NCBI RefSeq assembly: GCF_000238775.2
Contig: NZ_AFEJ02000002.1
Location: forward strand, 992,001 to 1,056,000
DNA from: Acaryochloris sp. CCMEE 5410
GTDB taxonomy: Bacteria > Cyanobacteriota > Cyanobacteriia > Thermosynechococcales > Thermosynechococcaceae
DNA: 64,000 nucleotides
Direction: 5' to 3'
A model generated the notes under the pieces. That model was not told the origin of the DNA. It did no database searches and saw only the letters and a list, made by a program, of their open reading frames with translations. Below are positions 35,626 through 45,687 of the stretch, one piece after another. Both the position numbers and the translations under genes were made by a program. Positions within the stretch are counted from its first letter, which is position 1; each line of letters starts with the position of its first letter.

Positions 35626-37935
35626 CTATTGATTTTGCGAGTCAGGAAGTTGTTGGTAGGCTTGTGCCGTTTTTTCCCGATCGAGGGTGAAGACCAGAGT
35701 AGCCAAAGGCGGCAAACAGAGATCCAATGAGTAGGGACGGTTATGGAAAGCCCATTCATCTGTCCATTTCCCCCCTAAATTCCCCATATTACTGCCGCCA
35801 TACTGACGGCCATCGCTATTAAAACGCTCGACGTAATAGCCCGCTTCGGGTACCCCCACTCGGTAATGGCTATGGGGTTGGGGGGTCAAGTTGCAGACTG
35901 TGAGTACAAACTCATCTGAGTCCTTGGCTCGACGAACAAAGGAGATGACGCTATGACGATTGTCGTTACAGTCGACCCACTCAAAACCGTCATAGCTGAA
36001 GTCGTTGGTGAATAAAGCTGGCAATTCTTTGTAAAGGTGGTTCAAGTCGGTAACAAATTTCTTGAGATTTTGATGGGGGTCATACTGCAAGAGCTGCCAT
36101 TCCAAATCTCCCCAGACATTCCACTCACTCCATTGGCCAAACTCCATGCTCATAAACAAGGTTTTTTTGCCGGGATGGGTAAACATAAAGGTGTATAGAC
36201 ACCGCAAGTTAGCAAATTTCTGCCACTCATCTCCAGGCATTTTGCCCAGCATATTGCTTTTGCCATGAACAATTTCATCGTGAGACAGGGCCAACATAAA
36301 GTTCTCACTAAAGGCATACATGATGCTAAACGTGACATTGTTTTGATGAAATTGGCGGAACCAGGGATCCATGTTGAAATAATCCAACATGTCATGCATC
36401 CATCCCATATTCCATTTGAGGTTAAAGCCTAATCCCCCCACATAGGTGGGCCAAGATACCATGGGCCAGGAGGTTGATTCTTCGGCAATCGAAAGGATAC
36501 CGGGGTAGTAACTAAAGAGCACATCATTGAGGTGGCGGAGGAAATCTGCCGCTTCGATATTTTCGGCCCCTCCATATTCATTGGCCACCCACTCACCATC
36601 CTTGCGACAGTAATTGAGATAGAGCATAGAGGCGACAGCATCCACACGAATACCGTCGATATGGTACTTATCGAACCAAAAGAGGGCATTCGCAATCAAG
36701 AAATTCTTGACTTCCTTGCGGCTGTAATTGAAAACCAAGGTGCCCCATTCTTTATGCTCACCTTTACGGGGATCAGCATGTTCGTACAAATGGGTGCCAT
36801 CAAAAAAGGCTAGACCATGGCCGTCTTTGGGAAAATGTCCAGGGACCCAATCGACAATCACGCCGATGCCCTGCTGGTGGCATTGGTCGACGAAATACAT
36901 AAAGTCTTCGGGGGTTCCATACCGAGAGGTACAGGCGTAGTAGCCCGTCACTTGATACCCCCATGATCCGTCAAAGGGGTGCTCGGCTACAGGCAAGAGT
37001 TCTATATGGGTGAAGCCTAGGTCTTTAACGTAGGGAATTAATCGCTCTGCCAACTCTCGATAGGTGAGGAACCGAGCGCCAGGCTTCAGCTCAGAGACAA
37101 TAACGGGAGGGAGGGGATGGCCTTCTTCTGATGTCGGAGGTTCGTCAGAGGAGGCATGCATCCAGGACCCTAGATGCACTTCGTAAATCGAAATCGGTTG
37201 TGCTAAAGCATCTGCATTGCGTCGCTGCTCCATCCAGGACTCATCGGACCAGCTATAGGAGTTGAGATCGGTGACGATAGAAGCGGTTTTCGGTCGAACT
37301 TCTTGTTGAAAACCATAGGGGTCAGATTTTTCGTAAATATGCCCCTCATAATTTTTGACTTCGTATTTATAGTGCTCGCCGATGCTCAATTCTGGAATGA
37401 ATAATTCCCAAATGCCGGACGGTCCTTTACGCATCTGATGTTGGCGTCCATCCCAGGCGTTGAAATCACCTAAGAGAGAAACATTGCGAGCATTGGGGGC
37501 CCAGAGGGCAAAGTAAACCCCTTCGACGCCATCGAGAGTGGTGAGATGGGCGCCTAACTTCTCATAGATGCGATGGTGATTGCCTTCAGCAAATAGGTGT
37601 TGGTCGTAATCGGTTACTCGGGGAGACTTGAAGGCATAAGGATCGTAGATAACGCGCTCATGGTCTCCTTCTTTTACCCGCAATTGATAGTTAAGCGCTC
37701 CATCAACGGGAACTTCACATTCAAAGAAGTGGGGATCATGAACACTCTGCATGGGATATTCTTGCCGATGCCCTGGACAAACCACTGACATTGCATCTGC
37801 TTTTGGCCAATATGCCCGCACAACCCACCCTGGCTTACCGTCTTGACTGGGGTGGGGACCGAGAACCTCGAAAGGATCGTGATGGTGATTCCAAACAATT
37901 AGATTGACCTGATCGGCAGTAAGAGGGGTGGACAT
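35626..37935 (-). CDS. glgB: 1,4-alpha-glucan branching enzyme
   Basis: A 769-residue GH13 enzyme that forms alpha-1,6 branches in glycogen. An N-terminal domain and a CBM48 domain precede the barrel ([20 protein letters not shown] near 143). Catalytic regions are [26 protein letters not shown] (Asp nucleophile), [11 protein letters not shown] (Glu acid) and [13 protein letters not shown] (Asp). The C-terminal beta domain ends [12 protein letters not shown]. The length is normal for cyanobacterial GlgB. The start is ATG 37935. Confidence 0.96.
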   Translation of the reverse strand: MSTPLTADQVNLIVWNHHHDPFEVLGPHPSQDGKPGWVVRAYWPKADAMSVVCPGHRQEYPMQSVHDPHFFECEVPVDGALNYQLRVKEGDHERVIYDPYAFKSPRVTDYDQHLFAEGNHHRIYEKLGAHLTTLDGVEGVYFALWAPNARNVSLLGDFNAWDGRQHQMRKGPSGIWELFIPELSIGEHYKYEVKNYEGHIYEKSDPYGFQQEVRPKTASIVTDLNSYSWSDESWMEQRRNADALAQPISIYEVHLGSWMHASSDEPPTSEEGHPLPPVIVSELKPGARFLTYRELAERLIPYVKDLGFTHIELLPVAEHPFDGSWGYQVTGYYACTSRYGTPEDFMYFVDQCHQQGIGVIVDWVPGHFPKDGHGLAFFDGTHLYEHADPRKGEHKEWGTLVFNYSRKEVKNFLIANALFWFDKYHIDGIRVDAVASMLYLNYCRKDGEWVANEYGGAENIEAADFLRHLNDVLFSYYPGILSIAEESTSWPMVSWPTYVGGLGFNLKWNMGWMHDMLDYFNMDPWFRQFHQNNVTFSIMYAFSENFMLALSHDEIVHGKSNMLGKMPGDEWQKFANLRCLYTFMFTHPGKKTLFMSMEFGQWSEWNVWGDLEWQLLQYDPHQNLKKFVTDLNHLYKELPALFTNDFSYDGFEWVDCNDNRHSVISFVRRAKDSDEFVLTVCNLTPQPHSHYRVGVPEAGYYVERFNSDGRQYGGSNMGNLGGKWTDEWAFHNRPYSLDLCLPPLATLVFTLDREKTAQAYQQLPDSQNQ

Positions 37936-37994
37936 GAAATTACCTAACTGGGGATAAGAGGGCTAAGAGTTAAGGCATCGGGCAAGTGCCGATT

Positions 37995-38741
37995 TTACCT
38001 TTTTTGCAGCAGAATCCGATCAACGAATTTGAGAATGAGTCGATTTGACTCTGGTGTGGGGTGGAGGTTATCTAGGATGGTTTGTAAGGATCCATCCTGC
38101 TCCAGATAGCGATCTTGATAGCGGGTAATGCGGGCAGCTAAATCATGGTGATCCACCTCAGGATGAAACTGGAAGCCGTAAAACGGTTTATCCATTACTT
38201 TAAAGGCATGGTAGGGACAACGTTCTGTAAATGCCAGTAATTGAGTATGAGGCGGCAGTTTAAAGGCCCGCTCCTTATGGCCAGAAACGGCTAAAAATCG
38301 TTTAGGAGTACCAGCGAACAATTGATCGTCCCGAGCAGATGAAGTGAGCTGCATCGGGTAAATCCCCATTTCCATATTTTGGGCATCATGGATGACTTTC
38401 CCACCTAAGGCTTCCACCCCTAACTGAAAACCAAAGCAGGAAGCAAACACCGGAATAGTGTGATCGACACAATGTTTGAGTAATTGCTTGGCAGGCTCCA
38501 CAAACGGATATTGATCCGGCTTCAGGACTGAAGCATCGCTGGATCCACCCACAAATACGGCGTCAAACTGAGTTGCATAGTCCGGGGAAAAGTCGGGTTG
38601 ATCAAAGACGTTGAGAGGGGTGAACTGGCTTTCATTCAGTTGGCTATGACGCGCAAATTCCTGTAGCTCTTCAATTCGTGTTACTTGATCGTCACGAATT
38701 TGCATGTAGAGGATATGGAGTTTTGAGCGGTCTTTAATCAT
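37995..38741 (-). CDS. Class I glutamine amidotransferase-like protein
   Basis: A 248-residue stand-alone GATase1 domain similar to the amidotransferase part of GMP synthase. The nucleophile elbow is FASCFGFQLGVEAL (Cys near 103) and the His-Glu pair is in YGFQFHPEVDHHDL near 200. Such free-standing enzymes hydrolyse glutamine or gamma-glutamyl compounds; the partner is unknown. It is followed 59 bases later by glgB and is divergent from kaiA. Confidence 0.85.
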   Translation of the reverse strand: MIKDRSKLHILYMQIRDDQVTRIEELQEFARHSQLNESQFTPLNVFDQPDFSPDYATQFDAVFVGGSSDASVLKPDQYPFVEPAKQLLKHCVDHTIPVFASCFGFQLGVEALGGKVIHDAQNMEMGIYPMQLTSSARDDQLFAGTPKRFLAVSGHKERAFKLPPHTQLLAFTERCPYHAFKVMDKPFYGFQFHPEVDHHDLAARITRYQDRYLEQDGSLQTILDNLHPTPESNRLILKFVDRILLQKR

Positions 38742-38948
38742 AAGAAGTCGTTATGGGTCATTGAAGGAAAAATTATTTCGTTATCCTATAAATTTCTGAA
38801 GTCAAGTCACCACTGGTCTCTAGCTCACGTCCAAGAGAGAGTCGTTCCCCAGGCAATGAATTCCACTTCTTTAATACATAACTTAATATTCCTTCATAAT
38901 CTCATTTGATGCTAAAGTATTTCTTAATAATTAGATAAAATTGGCGTT
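38742..38948. promoter_or_regulatory. Divergent promoter region of kaiA and the amidotransferase gene
   Basis: This 207-base spacer is strongly AT-rich in its right half. A possible -35-like TTGATG lies at 38906-38911 with AT-rich -10-like sequence (TTAGAT at 38931-38936), but the spacing of 19 is long and the assignment is weak. It must contain the kaiA promoter, and perhaps the promoter for the whole clock operon. Confidence 0.35.
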
Positions 38949-39848
38949 ATGACCCTTTCTCAAACTGCGGTCTCTCGTCCCCAGATCTTTATCTGTACAC
39001 TACTGAGTTCAGAATCTTTAGTTGACCTTTATACCCGGATTTTGGAGGGCGATCGTTATAGTTTGGTTCATGCAACCTATGACAATTTCTTAGAGATAGT
39101 CGAACAAGGCAAACATCGTATTGATTGTCTCATCTTCGAAAAGAATGCCGCACTCCCTAAAGTTGTAAGTCATTTGCATCGGGAAGCGATTTTACTGCCT
39201 GCTGTGCTGCTACAGGTTGAGGAATCGGTAGAAAAGACATCCCAACCCAATTCTGCGGATCGTGACCCACAACAGGACAGCTACTACCACATTGCTGAAG
39301 TGATTGTGGATCATGATCAAGAGGATATTTTGTCCAGTATCGATTGTGCGATCGCACAGTTTCTACAGCTATCTAAAGCTTGTCGACTCCCCACTAGATT
39401 GCAAAAAAAATATGCTGACGAAGCCATCCAAGATAATCTTGCTACCCAGCAGCAACGGCTGTCTCAAAAACTAAAGGAGCGTCTCGGTTACTTAGGGGTT
39501 TACTACAAACGCAATCCTCAACAGTTCTTTCACAAACTCACCGAAGAAGAACAGGCCGATTACTTGGTGACCCTCAAGCGAGATTATCGGGATATCATTC
39601 TCAACTACTTTCGGCAAGATAGTAGTGTGAACCAAGAAATTGATGACTTTGTGACTCAAATATTTTTTGCGGATATCTCAATCTTAAAAATATTAGAAAT
39701 TCATATGGAGTTAATGGATGCCTTTGCTAAAAAACTAAAATTAGAAGGCCGCAATGAAGATATTCTGTTGGACTATCGCTTGACCTTAATCGATATCATG
39801 GCCCATTTGTGTGAGATGTATCGTCGATCTATTCCTAAAACCCGTTAA
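38949..39848 (+). CDS. kaiA: Circadian clock protein KaiA
   Basis: A 299-residue full-length KaiA. The N-terminal pseudo-receiver domain occupies residues about 10-150 (QIFICTLLSSESLVDLY, IDCLIFEKN). A linker follows, then the four-helix dimer domain that binds the KaiC C-terminal tail from about 175 (LKERLGYLGVYYKRNP, LVTLKRDYRDIILNYF, LDYRLTLIDIMAHLCEMYRR). KaiA promotes KaiC autophosphorylation. The start is ATG 38949. The gap to kaiB is only 33 bases. Confidence 0.96.
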   Translation: MTLSQTAVSRPQIFICTLLSSESLVDLYTRILEGDRYSLVHATYDNFLEIVEQGKHRIDCLIFEKNAALPKVVSHLHREAILLPAVLLQVEESVEKTSQPNSADRDPQQDSYYHIAEVIVDHDQEDILSSIDCAIAQFLQLSKACRLPTRLQKKYADEAIQDNLATQQQRLSQKLKERLGYLGVYYKRNPQQFFHKLTEEEQADYLVTLKRDYRDIILNYFRQDSSVNQEIDDFVTQIFFADISILKILEIHMELMDAFAKKLKLEGRNEDILLDYRLTLIDIMAHLCEMYRRSIPKTR

Positions 39849-39881
39849 TTATTCAAGACCGATCAACCCTAATTCCCTGCC

Positions 39882-40196
39882 ATGAGCTCTATCAGAAAAA
39901 CCTATGTTCTTAAACTCTATGTTGCTGGCAACACCCCTAATTCTGTCAGGGCTTTAAGAACTCTAAATCATATTCTTGAAACTGAATTTCAAGGCGTTTA
40001 TGCCCTAAAAGTGATTGATGTATTGAAAAATCCGCAACTGGCTGAAGAAGACAAGATTTTAGCGACGCCAACCCTAGCAAAAGGTTTGCCCCCTCCCGTT
40101 CGCAAAATTATTGGTGATCTATCCGATCGTGAGCGAGTGCTGATTGGTTTAGATCTGCTCTATGAAGAACTTTCTGATGGCATTATGGAGTACTAG
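39882..40196 (+). CDS. kaiB: Circadian clock protein KaiB
   Basis: A 104-residue fold-switching thioredoxin-like protein that binds the KaiC CI ring and sequesters KaiA at night. The typical sequence is [38 protein letters not shown] and [20 protein letters not shown], with an acidic end DGIMEY. The length matches the standard clock KaiB of about 102 residues. The start is ATG 39882, 71 bases before kaiC. Confidence 0.97.
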   Translation: MSSIRKTYVLKLYVAGNTPNSVRALRTLNHILETEFQGVYALKVIDVLKNPQLAEEDKILATPTLAKGLPPPVRKIIGDLSDRERVLIGLDLLYEELSDGIMEY

Positions 40197-40267
40197 CCTA
40201 CTTAATAAGGCGACTTCAGCCCATATTCGACTTTAAAAGTTTTTATTCATTTTGATTTAGATGAACA

Positions 40268-41836
40268 ATGAAGAAAAGTAATTTATCTCAGTATAAAAAG
40301 AACGATAAGAATAAAGTCGAAGTAACCAAGATTTTGACTCGTATCGAAGGCTTTGACGATATTAGTCATGGGGGCTTACCACTGGGGCGAACCACTTTAG
40401 TCAGTGGCACCTCTGGAACAGGTAAAACCATGTTTGCAATTCAGTTCCTCTATCACGGCATTGTTCATTTTGATGACCCGGCTGTGTTTGTCACCTTTGA
40501 AGAATCTCCAAAAGACATTATCCAAAACGCCTTGAGCTTTGGATGGGATCTTCAACAACTCATGGACGATGGCAAGCTATTTATACTGGATGCGTCTCCT
40601 GACCCAGAAGGGCAGGATATTGCCGGAGAATTTGATCTATCTGCCCTGATTGAGCGTATTCAGTATGCCATCAGCAAGTATCAGGCCAAGCGAGTCGGCA
40701 TTGACTCGGTAACCGCTATTTTTCAGCAGTATGATGCGGCGACAGTAGTTCGGCGAGAGATTTTCAGGCTAACCGCTCGTCTCAAGCAAATTGGCGTGAC
40801 GACGGTAATGACCACGGAGCGGGTGGATGAATATGGTCCCGTGGCGCGATATGGTGTCGAAGAATTTGTCTCCGATAATGTCGTGATTGTTCGCAATGTC
40901 CTAGAAGGGGAGCGACGCCGACGAACCTTAGAAATTTTGAAATTACGGGGCACCAGCCATATGAAGGGGGAGTATCCCTTCACGATTACGGACGACGGCA
41001 TTAATATTTTCCCCCTCGGGGCCATGCGCCTTACCCAGCGATCTTCCAATGCTCGGGTCTCATCTGGGGTTCAAACCTTGGATGAGATGTGTGGGGGTGG
41101 CTTCTTCAAAGACTCAATTATTTTAGTTACGGGGGCGACAGGAACCGGGAAAACCTTACTGGTCAGTAAGTTCCTAGAAAATGCCTGTAGCAACGGCGAC
41201 CGCGCTATTCTGTTCGCCTATGAGGAATCTCGGGCTCAGTTGTCCAGGAATGCTTACTCCTGGGGGATTGACTTTGAGGAGATGGAACAAAAAGGCCTCC
41301 TTAAAATCCTCTGTACCTATCCAGAATCGGCAGGCTTAGAAGATCACCTGCAGCAAATTAAATCCGAAATCGCTGAATTTAAACCGTCGCGAATTTCGAT
41401 TGACTCCCTTTCGGCCTTAGCGCGGGGGGTTAGCAACAATGCCTTTCGTCAGTTTGTGATTGGCGTAACGGGCTTTGCTAAGCAGGAAGAAATCACCGGT
41501 TTCTTTACCAATACAACGGATCATTTTTTAGGCTCCCACTCGATCACGGAATCCCATATTTCTACGATTACAGACACGATTTTGATGTTGCAATATGTGG
41601 AAATTCTGGGGGAAATGTCCCGAGCCATCAATGTCTTCAAAATGAGAGGATCCTGGCATGATAAGGGAATTCGCGAATACTCCATTAGTCAGCATGGTCC
41701 TGAAATTAAAAATGCGTTCCATAACTTTGAAGGCATCATCAGCGGTACCCCAACCCGGGTCTCACTAGATGAGAAACGAGACCTATCTCGGATCGTGCAA
41801 GATGTTAAAGGCTTAAGCGATGATGATTTGCTGTAG
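40268..41836 (+). CDS. kaiC: Circadian clock protein KaiC
   Basis: A 522-residue double-RecA ATPase, the core oscillator. The CI ring has Walker A GTSGTGKT at 47-54 and the catalytic Glu pair in FEESPKD near 78-79. The CII ring has Walker A GATGTGKT near 290 and the phosphorylated Ser-Thr pair in ESHISTITDT, about residues 432/433 by offset from the Synechococcus numbering. The C-terminal tail (RIVQDVKGLSDDDLL) should be the KaiA-binding peptide. All key residues are present, so a working clock is expected. It is convergent with the GT2-TPR gene, 22 bases away. Confidence 0.98.
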   Translation: MKKSNLSQYKKNDKNKVEVTKILTRIEGFDDISHGGLPLGRTTLVSGTSGTGKTMFAIQFLYHGIVHFDDPAVFVTFEESPKDIIQNALSFGWDLQQLMDDGKLFILDASPDPEGQDIAGEFDLSALIERIQYAISKYQAKRVGIDSVTAIFQQYDAATVVRREIFRLTARLKQIGVTTVMTTERVDEYGPVARYGVEEFVSDNVVIVRNVLEGERRRRTLEILKLRGTSHMKGEYPFTITDDGINIFPLGAMRLTQRSSNARVSSGVQTLDEMCGGGFFKDSIILVTGATGTGKTLLVSKFLENACSNGDRAILFAYEESRAQLSRNAYSWGIDFEEMEQKGLLKILCTYPESAGLEDHLQQIKSEIAEFKPSRISIDSLSALARGVSNNAFRQFVIGVTGFAKQEEITGFFTNTTDHFLGSHSITESHISTITDTILMLQYVEILGEMSRAINVFKMRGSWHDKGIREYSISQHGPEIKNAFHNFEGIISGTPTRVSLDEKRDLSRIVQDVKGLSDDDLL

Positions 41837-41858
41837 CTAAGGCTTATTTAGCCCAGAA

Positions 41859-43064
41859 TTATATAGAAGGGAAGTCGGGTAACCCCAACTCGGCAACCCC
41901 CTGCTGTAATTGTTCTGCGGCAGCGATATTGTTGTGTTGGCGATGGAGGGCAATGGCCCGACTGAAAGCTTGCTGACTGGCCTGAAGCTGGCCTTGCTTG
42001 AACAGAGCCACCCCTAGATTTTGATAGGCCTCTGCATAGTCAGGTTGTTTTTGGATGGCTTGGCGGTAGGCGGCAATCGCTCCTGACAAATCCCCCATTG
42101 CTCTACGGGTTAGCCCTAAGTTGTAATAGCCCACCGACCAATCGGGTTGCAAGGCAATGATCTGTTGGTATTGCTGACTTGCCTGTTCATATTGGCCGCA
42201 GTCTTGAAGTAAATTAGCCCAGTTGTTGTAAGCTCCAAGTTTTAGAAGTTCAGGCAGCTTCTGCTGAACCGCTTGCTGATAATGGTGAAGGGCTAGGGCT
42301 GCCTGTTGACATCGAGCATAGGTATGGCCTAAATGATAATGGAGTTCGTAGCAAATGGAGGCTTCAGGTGGATTTAGGTTCAAGCCTTGTTTGAGCAAAT
42401 GGATACCGGGTTCAACTTGGCCCATATCTACATATAAAGCCCCTAGCTTGCTGCAAAGATAGGCGTCGTTTGGGTTGTTTGCCAGGGCAGCAGCCATAAT
42501 TTCGCAGGCTCGCTGGTGTTTGTTACGGGTTGCGATCGCATCCACCTGATAGCCAAAATGCTCAATGGCAACCTCTGGTAAATGCCCCACTTGCCAGCCA
42601 GATTCCTGTTTCTGCAGAGCCAGCACGCGATCATCAATCAGTTCATGATAGGGACGCTGAAAACGGATTTGCGGGTGATTGCGAAAGAGGCGTGACAGCA
42701 ATGAATACGGGGACTGCTGAGCCCCCACTTCATGCCGTAGTAATGTCACCGCCAGCAAATTGTCTTGCTCTAGAATGCCTTGTAGTTGAGGCTTAACTTC
42801 CGAGTTCAACACTTCATCGGCATCTAAAACCAGTACCCACTCTGACTGCACATATTGCAGTCCAAAATTACGGGCAGCGGCAAAGTCATTGCCCCAGTCA
42901 TAGTTGTAAACTTTGGCCCCGAAGGATTGGGCAATCGAGGGAGTGTCATCGGTGGACCCCGTGTCCACAATGATCATCTCATCCACCCACCCCTCTACAC
43001 TTTTGAGGCAGCGAGATAAGCTCGCTGCCTCATTTTTGACAATCATGCACAAGCTCAGGGTCAT
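41859..43064 (-). CDS. GT2 glycosyltransferase fused to TPR repeats
   Basis: About 401 residues from ATG 43064 (MTLSLCMIVKNEAASL); a longer frame from 43091 adds nine residues. The N-terminal half is a SunS-like GT2 domain: CLKSVEGWVDEMIIVDTGSTDD, AAARNFGLQYVQSEWVLVLDADEV with the metal-binding DADE. The C-terminal half has six or so TPR units (for example QPDWSVGYYNLGLTRRAMG and QPDYAEAYQNLGVALFKQG). This architecture is common in cyanobacteria. The substrate could be a protein or lipid. Confidence 0.88.
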   Translation of the reverse strand: MTLSLCMIVKNEAASLSRCLKSVEGWVDEMIIVDTGSTDDTPSIAQSFGAKVYNYDWGNDFAAARNFGLQYVQSEWVLVLDADEVLNSEVKPQLQGILEQDNLLAVTLLRHEVGAQQSPYSLLSRLFRNHPQIRFQRPYHELIDDRVLALQKQESGWQVGHLPEVAIEHFGYQVDAIATRNKHQRACEIMAAALANNPNDAYLCSKLGALYVDMGQVEPGIHLLKQGLNLNPPEASICYELHYHLGHTYARCQQAALALHHYQQAVQQKLPELLKLGAYNNWANLLQDCGQYEQASQQYQQIIALQPDWSVGYYNLGLTRRAMGDLSGAIAAYRQAIQKQPDYAEAYQNLGVALFKQGQLQASQQAFSRAIALHRQHNNIAAAEQLQQGVAELGLPDFPSI

Positions 43065-43098
43065 GATTTTGGGAATCAGTCCCTTCAACAACTCGACA

Positions 43099-43491
43099 TT
43101 AGAAAATGCTGGTGATTTCTAAGGCTGCAGATCCACCTTCTTCGATGGCTTTCATAACCTGAATCATTTGCGTCCACAGTAGAACAGCACTAAAGGTCAC
43201 CACAAAAAAGGCAGTGGTGAACCCTTGGGCCCAGGACACAGCAAAGATGGTTAAGGCAGATCCCAAAAAGACCCAACTACAGAGACAAACGCCAGCCAAG
43301 GGAAAAAGCAACCGAATTTCAGCAACATCACTCAGGGGCTTGTTTGTTTTTCGTTTTGACCATTCTTCGGCCTTTTGCTTCAAGGACACTTCAAAGGCTT
43401 TACCACAAGCTACGCCAAGCACAGCTGCAATCAGGACGAGAAAGTAAGGGGGGGAAGGAATGTTATAGATTGCTGGCAGGGTATACTCCAT
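43099..43491 (-). CDS. Small membrane protein
   Basis: A 130-residue protein with three hydrophobic segments: about 15-33 (YFLVLIAAVLGVACGKAFE), 62-82 (LLFPLAGVCLCSWVFLGSAL) and 84-112. A short basic loop (KQKAEEWSKRKTNK) separates the first two. I recognise no family. The next gene's preferred start lies 34 bases downstream, so they may be co-transcribed. Confidence 0.6.
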   Translation of the reverse strand: MEYTLPAIYNIPSPPYFLVLIAAVLGVACGKAFEVSLKQKAEEWSKRKTNKPLSDVAEIRLLFPLAGVCLCSWVFLGSALTIFAVSWAQGFTTAFFVVTFSAVLLWTQMIQVMKAIEEGGSAALEITSIF

Positions 43492-43727
43492 CAGTTCCTC
43501 AATATTTTGTAATCTAGCTACATAAATTGTAAGGCTTTAATGGAGCCCCATGCATATCCATTTTGAGTTGTTGCAGAAGGGGTGCTTTCGGTTCTTTTTT
43601 ATGGGCAGATTCTAAATTGAAACCATTAGCTCAATCCTTCAAATACAGGCACTGAACCCGAATCCTAGCCCCATTCAGGTTGCTGACATAGGGGGTGAAA
43701 ATCCCCTAAGACTGGAGCAGCCAAGAA

Positions 43728-44351
43728 TTATGCCGAGTCATTAACAATCAGATCAACGAGTGCTTGAATCATCCGTTCACGTGCAAACGGTACAACTTCT
43801 TTGGCGTAGAGTAGCTCCTGAAAAATCACGTAATGCACTAAGCTACCGATAAAGATGCGGGCCGTCGCTTCTGGATCCTTGAGGTTGAGCCCCGATTGAG
43901 CTCCTAAATAGTCTTTCAAAATCGATAGAAAACAGCGGGGGGTATGGTGGCTGAAGGCTCGCGCTAGTTCTGGGAAACGACCCGACTCCCCAATAATCAG
44001 CCGCATAAAGGCTTGGAAGGGCTTATCTTCGATGATGTTCTCTAACATATTGCTGGCGAGATGATGCAACACCTGCCGCGGAGGCCCCTCTAGGCGTTTC
44101 CCTTCCGGTGAGCCATAGACCACCTGAAATTTTTTCTCCTGTAATTGCTGCACCAGCGCAATAAACAACCCTTCCTTATCTTTGAAGTGGCTATAGACCG
44201 TGGCTTTAGAGACCTTTGCGGCTGCGGCCACCCGATCCATCGTGGTGGCCGCATAGCCTTGGGCTAAAAACTCTTGCATTGCCCCTGACAAAATGGCGCT
44301 GCGTTTGGTTGCAGACAGCTGACGTTCGGAGGGGGGAGATTTGGTATCCAT
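43728..44351 (-). CDS. TetR-family repressor of the first dev operon
   Basis: About 207 residues from ATG 44351; an upstream in-frame start at 44375 is also possible. The helix-turn-helix is AATTMDRVAAAAKVSKATVYSHFKDKEGLF near the N-terminus, shown here only in part as VSKATVYSHFKDKEGLF. The C-terminal ligand domain is of the AcrR type. It is divergent from the devB-like gene at 44503, and two matching palindromes lie between them, so it very likely represses that exporter and itself. Confidence 0.88.
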   Translation of the reverse strand: MDTKSPPSERQLSATKRSAILSGAMQEFLAQGYAATTMDRVAAAAKVSKATVYSHFKDKEGLFIALVQQLQEKKFQVVYGSPEGKRLEGPPRQVLHHLASNMLENIIEDKPFQAFMRLIIGESGRFPELARAFSHHTPRCFLSILKDYLGAQSGLNLKDPEATARIFIGSLVHYVIFQELLYAKEVVPFARERMIQALVDLIVNDSA

Positions 44352-44427
44352 GGTGGGCGGGCGCCAATTCAGCAATTAAACCGCTAGTTTTCCCATCCTA
44401 GGGCAAAGTGGGTCCGCCCTTGACAGA

Positions 44428-44480
44428 ACTAAACTAATCAGTTTAGTCTAATAATATCAAATCTAAACTAAACAGTTTAG
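44428..44480. promoter_or_regulatory. Two tandem palindromic operators for the TetR regulator
   Basis: Two near-identical inverted repeats share the form CTAAACT-N4-AGTTTAG: 44428-44447 (8-bp arms ACTAAACT/AGTTTAGT, spacer AATC) and 44463-44480 (7-bp arms, spacer AAAC). A -35-like TTGACA lies at 44420-44425. Their position between a divergent TetR gene and an export operon is typical of TetR binding sites. The first site overlaps where a promoter spacer would be. Confidence 0.85.
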
Positions 44481-44502
44481 TTATTCTCTTTGGAGGCGGG
44501 TG

Positions 44503-45687
44503 ATGGTCTCAAATAGTGTGTCCCAACAATCTCGATTGAACTGGCCCCGCGTAACCTGGGTTGCGATCGCAGCTGCCCTGGCCTTGGGTGGGGTCTCTGT
44601 ATGGACCCTGCGGCAGTATTCCAATCCCCCAAAACAGTCCAACACTCCGCCTACCCCCTTAGAGATCAAGACCGTTTCGGCCTTGGGACGCCTGGAACCC
44701 CAAGGAGAGCTGGTCCAGCTTTCGGCCCCTAGCAGTGCGGAAGGGAATCGAATTTCCCAACTATTGGTAAAGGAAGGGGAAGCCGTTTCTTCGGGACAAA
44801 TCATTGCCATTCTCGATAGTCGTGATCGCCTCCAAGCAGATTTGCAGACGGCTCAAGAGCAGGTCCGGGTAGCAGAAGCAGAACTCGCTCGAATTAAAGC
44901 GGGGGCCAAGCAGGGGGAACTGGCGGCCCAGCGCGCGGAGATTGCCCGATTAGATGCCCAACGACAGGGGGAAATGACGGCTCAATCCGCAACCATTGCC
45001 CGCCGCCATGCCGAAGTAGACAATGCCCTAGCCGAATTCAACCGCTATCAATCCCTCTATCAGCAAGGAGCAATCTCGGCTTCAGAACGGGATCAAAAAC
45101 AGTTGGTGCTGCAAACGGCCCAACGCAATCTACAGGAAGCTCAAGCCGTAGCCAACCGTTTACAGGCCGTTCAATCTCCTGAACTAGTTGCGGCTCGGGC
45201 TCGCCTCAATCAAATTGCTGAAGTGCGTCCAGTGGATGTGAATGTCGCCCAAGCCAATATCAACCAAGCTCGCGCTAGCGTTAAGCAGGCCCAGGCCAGA
45301 CTGGATCAAGCCTATATTAAAGCGCCTCAATCGGGAGTGGTATTGGATATCCATACCCATCCGGGTGAAGTCGTGGGGACAGACGGCATACTAGAGCTGG
45401 GCCAAACGCAGCAAATGTATGCGGTGGCAGAGGTCTATCAAAGCGATGTCCGTAAGATCAAAACTGGGCAGGCCGTCAAAGTGAACAGCGAGGCCTTGCC
45501 CCAATCCTTATCGGGCACCGTCGATCGAGTTAGCACCAAGGTCCGGCGGCAAACCATTATTAACACCGACCCCAGCGAAAATATCGATGGCCGAGTGGTG
45601 GAGGTTTACATCAAGTTGGACAACACCTCTAGCCAACAGGCTGCCCAATTTACCAATTTGCAAGTGAATGTGACGGTGCAGTTATGA
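44503..45687 (+). CDS. DevB-like membrane fusion protein (copy 1)
   Basis: A 394-residue HlyD-family periplasmic adaptor. One N-terminal membrane helix (VAIAAALALGGVSVWTL) is followed by the biotinyl-lipoyl half motif (ALGRLEPQGELVQLSAP, ILDSRDRL). A long coiled coil lies at about 105-260 (LQTAQEQVRVAEAELARIKAG), and the beta-barrel part contains YIKAPQSGVVLDIHTHPGEVV. Adaptors of this type link DevCA to a TolC-like outer-membrane channel for glycolipid or other export. The start is ATG 44503 after GTG 44500, with a GGAGG site. Its stop overlaps the next start by four bases (ATGA). Confidence 0.92.
   Translation: MVSNSVSQQSRLNWPRVTWVAIAAALALGGVSVWTLRQYSNPPKQSNTPPTPLEIKTVSALGRLEPQGELVQLSAPSSAEGNRISQLLVKEGEAVSSGQIIAILDSRDRLQADLQTAQEQVRVAEAELARIKAGAKQGELAAQRAEIARLDAQRQGEMTAQSATIARRHAEVDNALAEFNRYQSLYQQGAISASERDQKQLVLQTAQRNLQEAQAVANRLQAVQSPELVAARARLNQIAEVRPVDVNVAQANINQARASVKQAQARLDQAYIKAPQSGVVLDIHTHPGEVVGTDGILELGQTQQMYAVAEVYQSDVRKIKTGQAVKVNSEALPQSLSGTVDRVSTKVRRQTIINTDPSENIDGRVVEVYIKLDNTSSQQAAQFTNLQVNVTVQL

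Noticed and set aside
41837-41858. GGCTTATTTAGCC as a terminator after kaiC
   Set aside because: The stem is only four to five base pairs with no T-run, too weak to call.
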